Positions 12,082-22,883 of a stretch of 64,000 nucleotides of DNA are shown here, piece after piece. The stretch spans positions 682,001 through 746,000 of the forward strand of contig JAIXMN010000010.1 in assembly GCA_025716815.1 (NCBI GenBank). The letters are read 5' to 3'. This DNA is from Dichotomocladium elegans. Taxonomy: Eukaryota > Mucoromycota > Mucoromycetes > Mucorales > Lichtheimiaceae. Numbering within the stretch: the stretch's first letter is position 1; the number at the start of each line of letters is the position of its first letter. The notes beneath the pieces were generated by a model. It saw only the letters and a program-made list of their open reading frames with translations, ran no database searches and was not told where the DNA came from. The translations under genes were made by a program, and so were the position numbers.

Positions 12082-14127
12082 TCACGTTGTCCTATCTCTT
12101 ACATTGAGCATAGAAATCAACCCTAATGGCCGTGTAGTCCAGTCTTGTACGGAACGCTTCAGTTGTTGGGTGGTGTCGCTATGCGTCTTAGCATCGGCTT
12201 CCAAAGAGTTAATCCGAGCTACAAACATACAAGGGATGGTAAGCCTCGTTTCAATCAGACTAATAAGATTCATAGTTACCATGACATTCTTCGAGCTCTG
12301 TTTGCTTTGTGAAAAGCTGGGAACTAAGCGTCCTGGTTTGATTTTCAAGATCGTTGCATATGAGTTGCAACTTATCATGTTGAATTTGATTATCAGAAAC
12401 AGCGGATGTTGCAAGCATCGACGCATATTTGTCCTCGAGCTCGTGGTTTTCATTCCAGAGACATTCGATTTCTTCGTTCATACGTTTCATATTCTTGTCA
12501 ATGTCCTGCACGTACTTCTTACCACGTTCGGATGGATCAAGCGCTGCCTTCCATCGAGAGTAGCAATGGCTGTTTTCAGCAGTGAATGTGGATAGAGTTT
12601 CGTGCAAATGGACGGTTGTTCTCTTCGCTAACTCCAAAAAGGCACTCGGGTTGGACGGCATCCCTGAAAGCTGTCTTTCTGTCAGGTTGGTCAACGTATC
12701 TCGGTGAATCCGGATTAATTTGGAAATGTGCTCTTTTGTGCTAGCAAGACTGAAAAAAAAAACCATAATTCGGATCAGTGAACATTGGTTATACTCAAAC
12801 ATGATTCGGCCTACTTTTTTTGCAGGGTTACTCCGACGTTTTTCCAATGCTTCTTGTCCTTGATTAACTGGAGTTTTGCATTCTTCATTCTCCCCTCAGT
12901 ATAAAAAGCGGTAGTCTTGGTTATTATGAGCTCGTTGTTCAGCTCGCTGATTTTCGCTTCGAGAGAGACGATGGTGTTGCGGTCATCCGCATGCCGCTTT
13001 TGCTCCTGTTCAACGGTGCTCTTCAGCTGCTCGGCTAGCTGTGTGGTAAGATCTTGCTTTTTTTGAGTGTCTTGAGCAATGAGTTTTGTTTCTTCAAGTG
13101 CTGCTTTGACATGCTTTAACTCCTCATTAGATCTTGCAGCGGACATCTTATAAGTGTTGACTGAGCTTTTATAAACCGCTCTCATCTTGTTCAACTGATC
13201 GCGCTGTCTGTGACGTTCCCGCCGGGCTTTCTCGAGTCTACGTGTCGCCATATCTGCACGGCCAGAGCTGTCCTTTACCTGCTGTAATAGCTCAGTAACT
13301 CGTGATCGAAGAGTTTCATTCTCTCTGGCGATAGCATCTTTTTGTTCGGTAAGGCTATATGCGCTTTCGCGCTATGGGATGGTGTAGTATATACAAAAGC
13401 AGCGTTAAAACGAGGGATTACCCTTTTCTTTTGAGGAAAAAAAAATAAGTTACGTAAGACTCTTCAAGCTGTCGGTTTTTCTCTTTTGTATCCTGCAGCT
13501 CCTTGCTCATTTGACCGTTCTGAGCTACAAGATCGTTTACTTGATTCTCGAGTACCCATATAGCATTCTGCAAGTAGACGGAGTGAGACACCTTCTTGCA
13601 TGCTAACTAAATAGGTCACCTATATACCTTATCTTGCAATTCACTCATCTCTGATCGTCGATGCTTGGATACTTCTTCGGTCAGCTTCGAATTCATCCTT
13701 CGGCTCTGCCTCCAAAGGATCTTGTTTCGATCTACAAATTCTGAATAAGCTGGTCGCCCGCTATTCACATACAGGATGCTGTCTTACCTCTTGAAGCTCT
13801 CAGCTTTTTTTGAGTAGTTGCAACTTGTGCAACAAGATTTTGGCATTGCGCATGCTGGGCTTCGAAAACCTGTCCCATGTTGGAGCGGGCAGCCTCTTCA
13901 TTGGCAATAGCCGACATCGCGAGCATTAGCTCGGATCGTGCAGCCTCTAGATCTTTCCCTGTTTGGGCATGAATCAATGGGTGAGCAAAGCATGGCCATT
14001 GAATGCGGGTAAAATGCGAAAGGAGGATTCAGAACATACTCAGACTGTCCCTTTCTTCTATAAGCCTTGCATTATCGTTTTGAATCTGCGTGTAAAGCAG
14101 TTCAATGTAAGCCATTTCTGTGGGCAT
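12082..14127 (-). CDS. Coiled-coil protein carried by the dispersed repeat (intact)
   Basis: Seven exons on the minus strand: 14127-14040, 13958-13788, 13740-13628, 13567-13454, 13371-12815, 12749-12280, 12218-12082. All splice sites are canonical and all phases join, giving 549 residues. The start is MPTEMAYIELLYTQIQ; the protein is almost wholly charged coiled coil (for example NEEAARSNMGQVFEAQ, LEEQVNDLV-like and KSTVEQEQKRHADD stretches) with no membrane segment and no enzyme motif. Such proteins are usually structural or scaffolding; I assign no function. The same gene in copy C has lost its middle. That seven exons remain open inside a decayed repeat suggests recent duplication or selection on the coiled-coil gene rather than on the transposase. 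Confidence 0.72.
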
Positions 14128-14305
14128 CCCAAAAAACACGATTAGTACGAGGCAATTGCAGTTAGAGACTCTCATATTTACGGCTCTGCATGTCGACAGT
14201 CTCTGTTGAGGTTGGCATGGGGAAAGTGGGGTATTGCTGCGGAAATTGGCCAAAGCACCGGAATATATATATATGCGCATTTTAGCTCGGTTCGGAGCGT
14301 AGAAT

Positions 14306-14629
14306 TAGCTCATAGCAGTAGCCAAATTGGTACGCGATCGAGGTCGGCATGGATCTGCGACAACCTCCATCATCCCGGAATGAACAACCAATTTTTTTCC
14401 GACTACTGGCAGTGCCTTGTTGTTGATGAACTTGGGGCTTTCTGGGTCTATAGACTGTGCCACCAATGGGGAGTGTCATTCTCTTTAGTCTGCTTGTTCC
14501 CCCACACGCAAAATACTTGCATACTCTAACTTGCAAGGGTAACTCTGGGTTTGCTGCCACCCGTATTCCTATGCAAAGGATATGGGTATTCTGGTGGAAG
14601 AAACAGGTCCTACGCGCGGTTACATGATT
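14306..14629. other. Intergenic, no gene seen
   Basis: Sequence beyond the end of repeat copy B. Open frames on both strands (14206-14529 plus, 14282-14560 minus) show no recognisable domain. Confidence 0.4.
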
Positions 14630-14910
14630 TACTGTAAACTGACCAAGACAAGATCAGATTTTTCAAGCTGATGTCTGAGCACGTCTCGAGCGCATCAGCT
14701 GTGTTGTAGTTATCACTCTAGAGCGGAGATCACATGACCTTCTTAGTAGCGAGGCAGCTCATGGTACAATAAAGAGCACCTTGATCCAGTCTCACTTCCG
14801 CTCGTGATAAAACACGCTGTTGCGAAGCAGCTAGGAGTTCATGGTCACCCAGAACAGCGATGAGAATTATAGAAAGGTCTCTATGGCACTATTTTGAGGA
14901 ACATATAACC
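14630..14910 (+). pseudogene. IS630/Tc1-like transposase HTH fragment split by a solo LTR
   Basis: Reads TDQDKIRFFKLMSEHVSSAS up to 14701, is interrupted by a 113-bp insertion, and resumes with VAKQLGVHG at 14815. This matches the order KVRFFKLMFEKVLSASAAAK-LLGIHV of the other IS630-like remnants in the window. The interruption separates the residues exactly where the frame would otherwise be continuous. Frame decay follows after about 14860. Confidence 0.65.
14702..14814 (+). repeat. Solo LTR (113 bp)
   Basis: Starts TGTTGTAGTTATCACTC and ends CTCGTGATAAAACA, the TG...CA ends of an LTR. The flanks are agctg before and cgctg after, an almost perfect 5-bp target duplication. It is related to the 146-bp LTR at 22738-22883, which lies in the opposite orientation next to gag-like coding sequence. 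Contains AATAAAGAGC, a possible poly(A) signal. Confidence 0.75.
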
Positions 14911-15835
14911 GGAGTATCAGTGAAGAACGTAAAAGAGTATTAATTAAGGATACGTTGACGACAATACACAGCTGTTACGTATGGGTTTTTCATCGCTCCT
15001 GACACATGTGATTACATTCAACCTGTCTTCAGGCGTTGGGGGTACTTGAAGGAGGATCACAGGGATACTCGAAAGATGACAACTGTGCGCCTATGGAACG
15101 TCGGGACCATCAGGATTCGGTGCACTATCACGAAAAGGGGGTCAATCCAGACCACTGAAAATAGAGCATACGTATTCCTTGATTTTGATGAAATACAAAG
15201 AGGCACTTGGCGAGTTATAGCCATGATGAAACGTCCGTTCTTTGCTTTTGCAAGATGATCTTAAAAAGGCGTTTGCTATTGCCGACGTAAATAGCATTGG
15301 GTCTCCCACCCCCAAACACGTCCACCATCGCCACTGGTGAAACATTTAGGCGAAATGAACCATTTCTCAGACGACGCCCTCCTCAGAACTTCTTTCATGC
15401 GAACTCCCGGGATACTCTACCTAGTCGTTTGATTTTTACGGCAATGAATTGCTTAGATATCTTCTACTTCCCGAGGTATAACCGAACACCGAGCCGATCG
15501 CCTGTCGTGGATTTATATTTGTGGCAAAGTCAAGGTCTGATACAGTACGGTGAGCCCGATTTAATGTGGATGATGGAGTAATGCTAGTGCTACTGAAGGG
15601 CCTGATATTGACCGGTGGCCTTTCTCGTATATGTAACATCAGTAGCTAAGCAATGTAACGATGTCATTAAAAGTTCATCAGGGAATCAAGCTTTGAGGTT
15701 CGTGATTGTCTTCGTGATCTGGCAGAGCTCTATCACAGATGGACGGTGGGTCAAGGGATATACTAATATGGGCTGAATGTGCAAAATGGGCCAGGACAGG
15801 TAGCAGTGCAACTTTATCTTCTCGCTTAAACAATC
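14911..15835. other. Unassigned stretch with unrecognised open frames
   Basis: Plus-strand open frames at 15046-15258 and 15297-15581 and their opposites lack domains, codon bias or convincing introns. They may be remnants of a decayed element. I see no gene I can support. Confidence 0.4.
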
Positions 15836-16542
15836 ATGTGGGTCCGACGAGCCCCGCTGATGCAACCTCGCGTACGGCTGATGTCCGCGCAGTCATCATC
15901 AGCAACCACCTCTTCGACAACCGGGTCATTCAAACAAACCCGGCAGCTCGCCGAAGAAGAGAAACGCGTGCTCGACCCAATGATTCGTGTTGACCAGTCC
16001 GGCGAAGTGAACGTCTATTACCTTTACATGGGACAAAATAGCTGTTCAGGGACGCGACAAAAAGCTACATCCTATCCTGCAAGAAATGTGGGACCAATAA
16101 AAGCATCACCTCGAAAGTTTTGATCGCTTAGTTGGCGAGATGGGTGACCGACCGAGCATTGTTGCGTCCACTGTGGAATATTGCAGGATTTGCGGTCGGC
16201 GCAGGGACGGCGTTGATGGACAAGGAGGCCGCCATGGCTTGCACCGAAGCCGTTGAAACGGTGACTGGCAATCACTCAGAAGATCATCTTTGCACAATCG
16301 TAAAAATGGCCGAGGCAAACCCTGATTTAAAGGAGCTGGGCAAGGTATAAAGAAAAGGAGAGAGATGAAGGATTTTGGCTTATGCTCCGCATTAGACCAT
16401 TGCAAAATTTAGAGACGATGAACTGGAACACTACGATATTGCAGTTGAGCACGATGCACGTCGCGCACCGTTTCATTCTGTCCTCAAGGCAGTCATCATG
16501 CAAGGCTGCAAATCAGCTATCTGGGTCGCTGAGCGAGTCTGA
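15836..16542 (+). pseudogene. COQ7: COQ7 (demethoxyubiquinone hydroxylase) pseudogene
   Basis: COQ7/CAT5 is the mitochondrial di-iron hydroxylase of ubiquinone synthesis. The order of motifs is clear: a Ser/Thr/Arg-rich leader, LDPMIRVDQSGEV (first Glu ligand), GRDKKLHPILQEMWDQ, KHHLESFDRLVGEM, RPLWNIAGFAVGAGTA and KEAAMACTEAVE, then after an intron at 16345-16395 FRDDELEHYDIAVEHDA and the C-terminal GCKSAIWVAERV. Three lesions break it: a 1-nt shift near 16030 (GQ to AVQGRD), a TAA at 16098-16100 exactly where the second metal-ligand Glu of the EKHH motif should be, and another shift after GEM near 16140. The retained intron shows it is not a processed copy. A functional COQ7 should exist elsewhere, since respiration needs it. 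Confidence 0.9.
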
Positions 16543-17589
16543 GCCCGAAGCAAAGTATTTGTTTGATTTGTCCCTCTCTATGATTGTTATTATTTTGTAA
16601 ATGCAATATTGACATATTACCCTTTCTTTTTCCGCATTCCCAAGAACGTGTCCTGGATGTACCCTCTCTCATTTTCTCTGGAAGAAAAAGGAGAGACGTA
16701 CAATCCCGCACTATCAAGATACAAAAGTTATAAAAGGAAAGTGGATAAGGCCATTCCATGAGTTGACAAAGAAGACCAAGGCGATCTACTGAATGAGCGG
16801 TTGCCGCAGCATTTTTTGGTGGCCCGAGAGAGATGTGGGTTAAAAGCATGGAACTTGACACTTCATTTTCATTACTCGTATACATGACACATTTCTTTTG
16901 TCGATATGAGTTCTACTTGGTATCAGCGGTTATCCAATGACGTTATGCGTACATTTCTATTGTCCAGCACTGTATCAGTCCGTAAGCAAAATAAACACTG
17001 TCGTCTCGTAAAATTATCCATCTATGTGCTGGTAAATAAGGATCAGAGCCCACCATCTACCGATTATAATATGAGTAGAAATCCGGAATATATCCTGTTA
17101 AGTCGTCAGAGCTTGTCTGATAAAAGATACGTTGGATGGGCATTTACCACAGGATAAACTCCTATCGGCTGTCCAATTACAAAGGGCGGCCGCAACCCCG
17201 CTACGTATTTTTTTATGATAGACCGTTGCAAGAAGAGAGAGAGCAAATGTGAGCGATACAGTGGCCATATTAAAGATGACACGGAAAAAAGCGCAAGGCA
17301 GGGCGACAAGGAGAAAAGCTAGAATATGTTGTGCTTTTCGAAAGAAGAAGATAAGCCTACTGGCCTGAAGCGGCCATTGGACTACATTAGATACCCAAAG
17401 AGACATTATAATTACTCGACGGCCCACAAGAGCCAAAGTGGGTCTGGAGGCGATTTTCTCTTCTTTTTCTTCTTCTTCGGGAAGTACCCATGTTATTGAC
17501 TTCCCCACAACAGCATCGATCGGTAGATATCGTTAGCGCTACACCTGTGCCTATGATCTCCATACCGATGACTGCAGCAGAGGTGATAT
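16543..17589. other. Unassigned stretch; possible small minus-strand membrane ORF
   Basis: The best candidate is minus-strand 17508-17098 (136 residues), with an acidic start from a GAA-repeat and two hydrophobic segments (around LIFFFRKAQHILAFLLVALP and FNMATVSLTFALSLLA). I do not recognise it and have no splice or homology support. The plus-strand frame 16906-17157 is equally unsupported. Confidence 0.35.
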
Positions 17590-18020
17590 GGTACGCCGAT
17601 GGGATATAACTGACATTGGCTTCAGAAAAATTGTGTTTTCTTTGATGAGTCAGGATTCCATATTAACATGAAGCGCAGCATGGCTTGGTCCAAGAGAACG
17701 ACTTCTGCAGTAGTTACAATGTTGGGAGCAATTTCGGCATCAGGCATCATTAAATGTAGCTTGAGACTCCCGCAGCTGCCAGCCAGAAACGAAAAAGAGC
17801 GGGACAGTTGGTAATTGCGAGCAAAGGAACTGTGACTGACACTATCCCAGCTTTCTTATGGCTACCATGAATTAGATGGATAAGTATGAACATATGAAGG
17901 GTCATTATTTAGTAATGGATAATGCACCTACTCATAAGGCTGGCGATATCTCTAAATACATCGAATCTCGCGGATATCAATGCATCTACTGTAAGTACCG
18001 TCCCAACCGGCAAGAATAAG
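17590..18020 (+). pseudogene. IS630/Tc1-like DDE transposase remnant
   Basis: Plus-strand pieces in order: FFDESGFHINMKRSMAWSKR (first catalytic Asp region), VVTMLGAISASGIIKCSL, then after stops ASKGTVTDTIP, and GHYLVMDNAPTHKAGDISKY (second catalytic Asp) with YIESRGYQCIY just before the usual PPYSPE block, which is lost. At least three frame breaks occur. Together with the N-terminal fragments elsewhere in the window, it shows the full domain order of the same transposase superfamily. Confidence 0.75.
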
Positions 18021-19708
18021 GCAGCGCCACCATCTAAAAGAGCAAGAAATACGGGGAATCAGCATTTCAGTGGATTCTAAGATGCTTGAATAAGAAGGAC
18101 GAATGTGTATCTTTTTTTTAAAAAAAAATCCAAAGAGGGTTCTTAGTCTACATCAATACAACGAACGATATATGAGAACATCTATAAATTCTGCCACATT
18201 GCCTGAGCATCTAGTCTCGCATCAACCAAGCGCAATTTGCCGGGGACAGTACACAAGTGGAACGACGTAATGGCCGAGAAGTAGGCTCACGCTGCATGGC
18301 GTAAAGTAACACGTATTATCGCTGTGAATTGCTTTGCTAAAATAGTATGACTAGTGTCTCTGATGAAATTGGTGTAGCTGAGCAAACGTCGCTCAGTGAA
18401 AATCTGTACACATTTCGGCGTGAACTACGGCAAAGACGTTCTAGAAGACACGGCCTTTGAAGTGGATATGCAAATCGAGGCAAGCTCGAGCACACCAAAC
18501 ACTAACTGGCGGCATAGTGTGATGAAACACCTAGTTATGCGGTTTCAGCTACCTGCAGTGCCTCGAAACCCGAATGATATAAGGCTGGCTACAGAACATT
18601 CGTACAGTTACTGAAAATGTCATGAAGGTTGAAGATATCATTGGATTCTTTGATAATTAGACCATAGCAAACTCAAGGATAGTCCTGAAACGAATACCGT
18701 ATCATAGAGAATCCGAGACAAAGCAACCTTTGCTGATTTCTTATTTTAAAAATTATTTGAACTTGCTGCAGCCATCTGATATCATAAATTCCCAATCCTG
18801 GCATCCCGCGGACGTGTCGTCTTAAAACCTGAAATTGCATGGTCTGCTTTATAAGGTACAGGAAGTGGCGCTGTAAAAAGCGGATTCTTATTGTACAGAA
18901 ATCCTGTTCTGGCAGATGCGCTGGATGATGATAAGATAGTAACTATACGTATGGTCCCGTGCTTCTTTTGCCGCAATCACTCATCAAATACCTTGCGTAC
19001 GAATGGCGGATCCAGAAGATAGGTTATTGAGAGCATAGCCGTGGCTGGGCCTATGCTATGCCTTTCTCATGCAAAATACAAGGTTACCAAAACATGCACC
19101 TGTTATCTCATGACAAATAGAGCTTGGAAGTGCCTCTTTTTTTTCAGCCAGGATACTCCAATTGCCTTGCGGGCGGTGCACCATGAATTAGCACCAGCAA
19201 GCTCATAGATCTCTGCATTAATTTTTTTTTCGCTCGATAGCACCTGTCCTCAGAGCTGCTAACCATCTCCAATGCCGTTGTTATCGGCCACGATGGACTC
19301 ATGCTGTTTGAAAGACTCAATCATAGTTTTCCCGAGCCGGACGCGCATGTATTCTGGATCCGCAGTTTGCTTCCGATCCTTATTTCGTCTAGCTGTTTGC
19401 GTCCATGATACGCTGCCATGTGATTATGGCAGCATCAGCGCCCGGTACATTGCAACAGTTTGGACTGCCGCTTCTTCCCTTGTACAGCTTAGGTCGTTGA
19501 ATGGCTCATTATGAATAACGAATGTTCGTGTACGTACTGGATGGAGCATTATACGTGTGTGCACACATGGCATGACCAATCTAATTGCAAGCGATATTAA
19601 TAGAAATGGATATGTATAGTCGAGTGGAGAGTATGCAAATGTATTATATACAATTGTGTATTTACTATAGACAGACAGTGAGATGGTAATGTATATATAT
19701 AAGTCCTT
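18021..19708. other. Unassigned repeat-rich stretch
   Basis: No gene supported. It contains short open frames (18396-18614 plus; minus-strand pieces around 18782-18976 and 19272-19514 with conserved-looking but unrecognised words such as EYMRVRLGKTMIESF) that could be the worn remains of another transposon. A T-rich run lies at 19220-19231. Confidence 0.4.
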
Positions 19709-21616
19709 TTAATCTGTGAGATGTTCGTCAGCTGGTGAATTGTGGAGACGTCTTAATCTTGATTGTATGGTATTGTTCGGGTCGACATAAACGCGGCGCG
19801 TGTGCTCTCGGTCCAGCTTCGCTGTAATTTCTTCCTGCTCCACCAGCAGCTCCTAAAGGATCACAGTACCATTAAATCGAAAGCACCTATTGTTAGGCTT
19901 TTTAAAATAGTAATTAATTTTACCTGCAGCTTGAACAGAAGGTCCATTACCCGTGCCCACGAGTTGCGGCGCCTCCAATCTCTGGGAACAATTGCCGATC
20001 GGACTTCAACCAAGCACCATTTGCCTGTTTTCAAGCACCTTGTTGATAGAAGGGTTATCTTGTCCGACACACATTGAATGGACAGTATTCGGCGGTTGGT
20101 GAAAGTATCCCATGAAGCATAAAGAAGATGATCCATTTCGGTTTTCAGGCAATGATGTGAACATTCCATAATTTTTAAGGTATCTTCTTCAGTGTGATCG
20201 CCGTCCTTCTCTCTAGAATGGCACGTCCATGCCGGCGTACGAATTAATTAGACTAGACGGATGTTTTTTGTATGTTATCATCATAAATACCCCGAGCGCT
20301 CGATTAGGATTCTTTCAAGGCTGCTTTGGTCGAAACCAATCCCATCCAAGAGCTTTTTCTGCCCGTCTGGCAGACAAATGGGGAGTTCTTTCTGTGCTGT
20401 GGACCCCAATTCACACCTGTTTTTTTTTAAAAAAAAAACAAAAAAAAACATTTCGGTGCGGTTACTATCAAAATAACCATATCTCACATACATAAATATC
20501 GTTATTTACCATAAAAAGGACACGAGCCCAGTCCAGGCGCCAAAATACTTCAGCACTGGCAGAATATGTTCAGTGAATGGGCTTCGTTCATTGCAGCGCG
20601 GAGTAAACATTGGTCTTAAGCAATTGGAGTGGTAGTCGTACAATATTCTTCGTAGCATGGCAATTGCTCGCCTATCTTGGTCACTTATCTCCTCGCCATA
20701 TTGGTCAAGCCAATGCTTGCTCGCACCCGCAGTGTCCAAATAATCTGTAAAATTGTCCCACTTGCAATCCAGGCATTTTGACAAAAATTTGTCAACTGTG
20801 GGATACCTCTTTAGGCAAGCAAGGTCTTCTTGTTCGGCCATATTCTGCTCATATTCCTGGGCGACCACTGCAGGAATAGAGTCGTTACTTGAGCTCAACG
20901 CGACAACAAAGTAATCGAGGATATCCGAGGGATTATCCTTACGAACTCGTGGACTATTCGTTCCAACAACGAGCGGAACTGCAGAAGAAACAAAATTATA
21001 CGAATTTTTGAGTCGCTTAATATGGGTCGGTGTTGCTGGTTCGTCTGGAATATAAAGAATATCGGCCATGTAAGCGAAATTTTCGCTGATCTGCATTGTA
21101 TTGTACTTACCAGCGCCGATGTCATCGCATGGGACTCGCTTCGCCTAAAAACATGCATATTAATTGACTATCATAATAATAATAATAAAACGGATCAGAT
21201 ATCATTTTCCGGTAACGCACTCTTGTCGTATTGATGACAATCTTCGTTATGTTTGAGCAATTCGTAAAACTGTCGTTATTTTCACCAGTAATCACTCGCC
21301 GAGAAGGTTCTGACCTTGTTTGTGTCAGTTGGTCCTCAAAGAGCTTTGAAGTACTTTGTTAACGATTCTGTTTGATTGAGTTTTATTCTTATGTTTCCAT
21401 GCAAACCTTTAATTCATCCAAGAGATTATCTACAGCGCCTGCAGCGGTCTTCTTTTTCACCTTGTGTTCGAGAAGATCATTTTCCATAATACGAAACACA
21501 TTGGCTCCGGGCTGCAGTTCGCGTCGGTAGATTTGATATGCTTTTATAATGGACCACTGCTTTCGTGGTGTGCGATCAAAGTAATTCGGGATATTGCTTG
21601 TGCACTCTGTGTCCAT
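19709..21616 (-). CDS. Intact 508-aa protein of an unnamed multicopy family
   Basis: Six exons on the minus strand: 21616-21407, 21343-21221, 21144-20510, 20416-20291, 20212-19924, 19852-19709. Every junction keeps phase and the sum is 508 residues without a stop. Landmarks: NYFDRTPRKQW, DDIGAGKYNTMQISENF, RRILYDYHSNCLRPMFTP, NERSPFTEHILPVLKYFGAW, WCEL, KKLLDGIGFDQSSLERIL, HTEEDTLKIMECSHHC, ITLLSTRCLKTGKW, RSAIVPRDW and a C-terminal helix LLVEQEEITAKLDREHT. I recall the same order (CNERTPF..., LLDGIGYD..., RSAIIP...) in many proteins of zygomycete genomes, all without known function. A broken sister copy lies next door at 22030-23320. No transposase motif is visible, so the copy number of the family is itself unexplained. 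Confidence 0.8.
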
Positions 21617-22029
21617 GGGAAATGATTTCGAAATATCGGTTTCAGATAAGAAACGCGTATGCTGCTACGCAGGATTCTTGCTGCGCTTGAACGCGTCACC
21701 TTCGTTTCCAACTACGCTGCAACGCTATTCCAAAAATGGTATTGTTACAAACTACAGAAATCCATGGCTCAGATTCGGGCTTGCATGACTTAACATTATT
21801 GAGGGCGTGATTTGACTATCAGAGAAACGTTGAACATTGAAGTCATATTAATACTTCAGTACATATTAGGCTACCGGTGTTAATGTTTTCGTAATATCAT
21901 TTAAGACGCAGAGTCATAGTCGAATTGTTGCCTTGGTAAATTGTAATAAGGGATAAATGTTGGTGATGACTATATCTATATATTTTTGGCTAAACTATTA
22001 CATACCACTCCGATTGCTTAAGGCCATTA
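21617..22029. other. Intergenic 5' flank of the 508-aa gene
   Basis: No gene seen. The 508-aa gene could have further 5' exons here, because its first Met is only inferred from the start of the open frame at 21616. Confidence 0.35.
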
Positions 22030-22125
22030 TTGACTACGCGCTGCGACCAACGAATCCCATTCACTGAGCATATTCCGCCAGTGCTGAAGTATCTTGGCGC
22101 CTGGACTGGGCTTGTGTCCCTTTTT

Positions 22126-22737
22126 ATGGTGTTTCAGCCCAAGCGGAATTTGACGAGTTCGTCAGCAGCCAAAACACGTCGGTCTTACATCCAACGCACC
22201 ATACTGCTTCAGAATCACTGGACGCACTATCGACCATGAAAACTCACGGCAGTTGCGCAGGGCACTTGTGTACTACGTGGGCTGACGAGACGTGATGCGC
22301 AAAGGCAACAAGCGAAGCCAGTCAAGGTCGACGTCAAGGTTGTGGGCCTCAATAATCACTTCAAACTCATAAAGAGCTGATTCGACGTCCGGTTGGATGG
22401 GACGCTTGAGGTCAACCATCAAGTATGGCTACTGGAAATAAGGAAGACCAGCTGGAATGCCCGAGGAGTTCAACAGTCCATTACGAGGCGAGACCGACGA
22501 TCCCAAATGAACGGTTCCAGGAGGAGCATGGCATGCATAGCGCACCATTAACTCCTTCAAAACAGCCATTCGGCTGAGGGTCGCCTCCTTCTTGTTGCTT
22601 CATTATATTTCGTCATGACAGAAAGTTCCTGCGCCTGGGCGAAAAGTTGATTCACCGAAAGCGACATGGGGTCATTGGTGATGGCATTGATGTTGGCGAT
22701 GGCGGCAGACATGGTGAGAGAATTCACTTAAAAAAGA
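22126..22737 (-). pseudogene. Gag-like remnant of an LTR retroelement
   Basis: On the minus strand a start at 22712 gives MSAAIANINAITNDPMSLSV and NQLFAQAQELSVMTKYNE. With one shift it continues RMAVLKELMVRYACHA, SSVSPRNGLLNSSG, PDVESALYEFEVIIEAHNLD and DLDWLRLLPLRI. The helical composition and the position directly after an LTR are what a Ty3-type Gag would show. No protease, RT or integrase is present, and the right-hand LTR is the only one seen. The family assignment is inference. Confidence 0.5.
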
Positions 22738-22883
22738 TGTTTTATCACGAGCGGAAGCAAGTGAGGCTGGATGACGGTGCTCTTTATTGCGTCACGAGCT
22801 ACCACGCTATAACAAATTGGTAAGCGGTGTTTCAAGAGCTACCAAGAGGGTCATGTGATCTTCGCTCTAGAGTGATAACCACA
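22738..22883 (-). repeat. LTR (146 bp) next to gag-like sequence
   Basis: Begins TGTTTTATCACGAGCGGAAG on the plus strand and ends GAGTGATAACCACA, again TG...CA. The reverse complement matches the solo LTR at 14702-14814, including AATAAAGAGCACC and GATCACATGACC. It lies directly upstream (in minus-strand terms) of the gag-like start at 22712, as a 5' LTR should. Confidence 0.7.

Larger units (their letters stand above)
10195..14305 (+). mobile_element. Dispersed repeat, copy B (about 4.1 kb, longest copy)
   Basis: This is the most complete copy of the unit also seen at 1-1580 (inverted, cut by the window) and 43275-46165 (same orientation). It shares with copy C the start TACACTATTTTCCAAATCAA and the end near GCGCATTTTAGCTCG. 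Copy B lacks about 45 bp next to the start that copies A and C keep (GCACCCCTGCCGGTTCTGAA region). Content in order: broken N-terminal part of an IS630/Tc1-like transposase, about 1.2 kb without recognisable coding, and then on the minus strand an intact seven-exon coiled-coil gene. The 4-kb size and the passenger gene do not fit a simple Tc1 element; a composite or captured-gene element, or a segmental duplication, are both possible. Confidence 0.8.
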
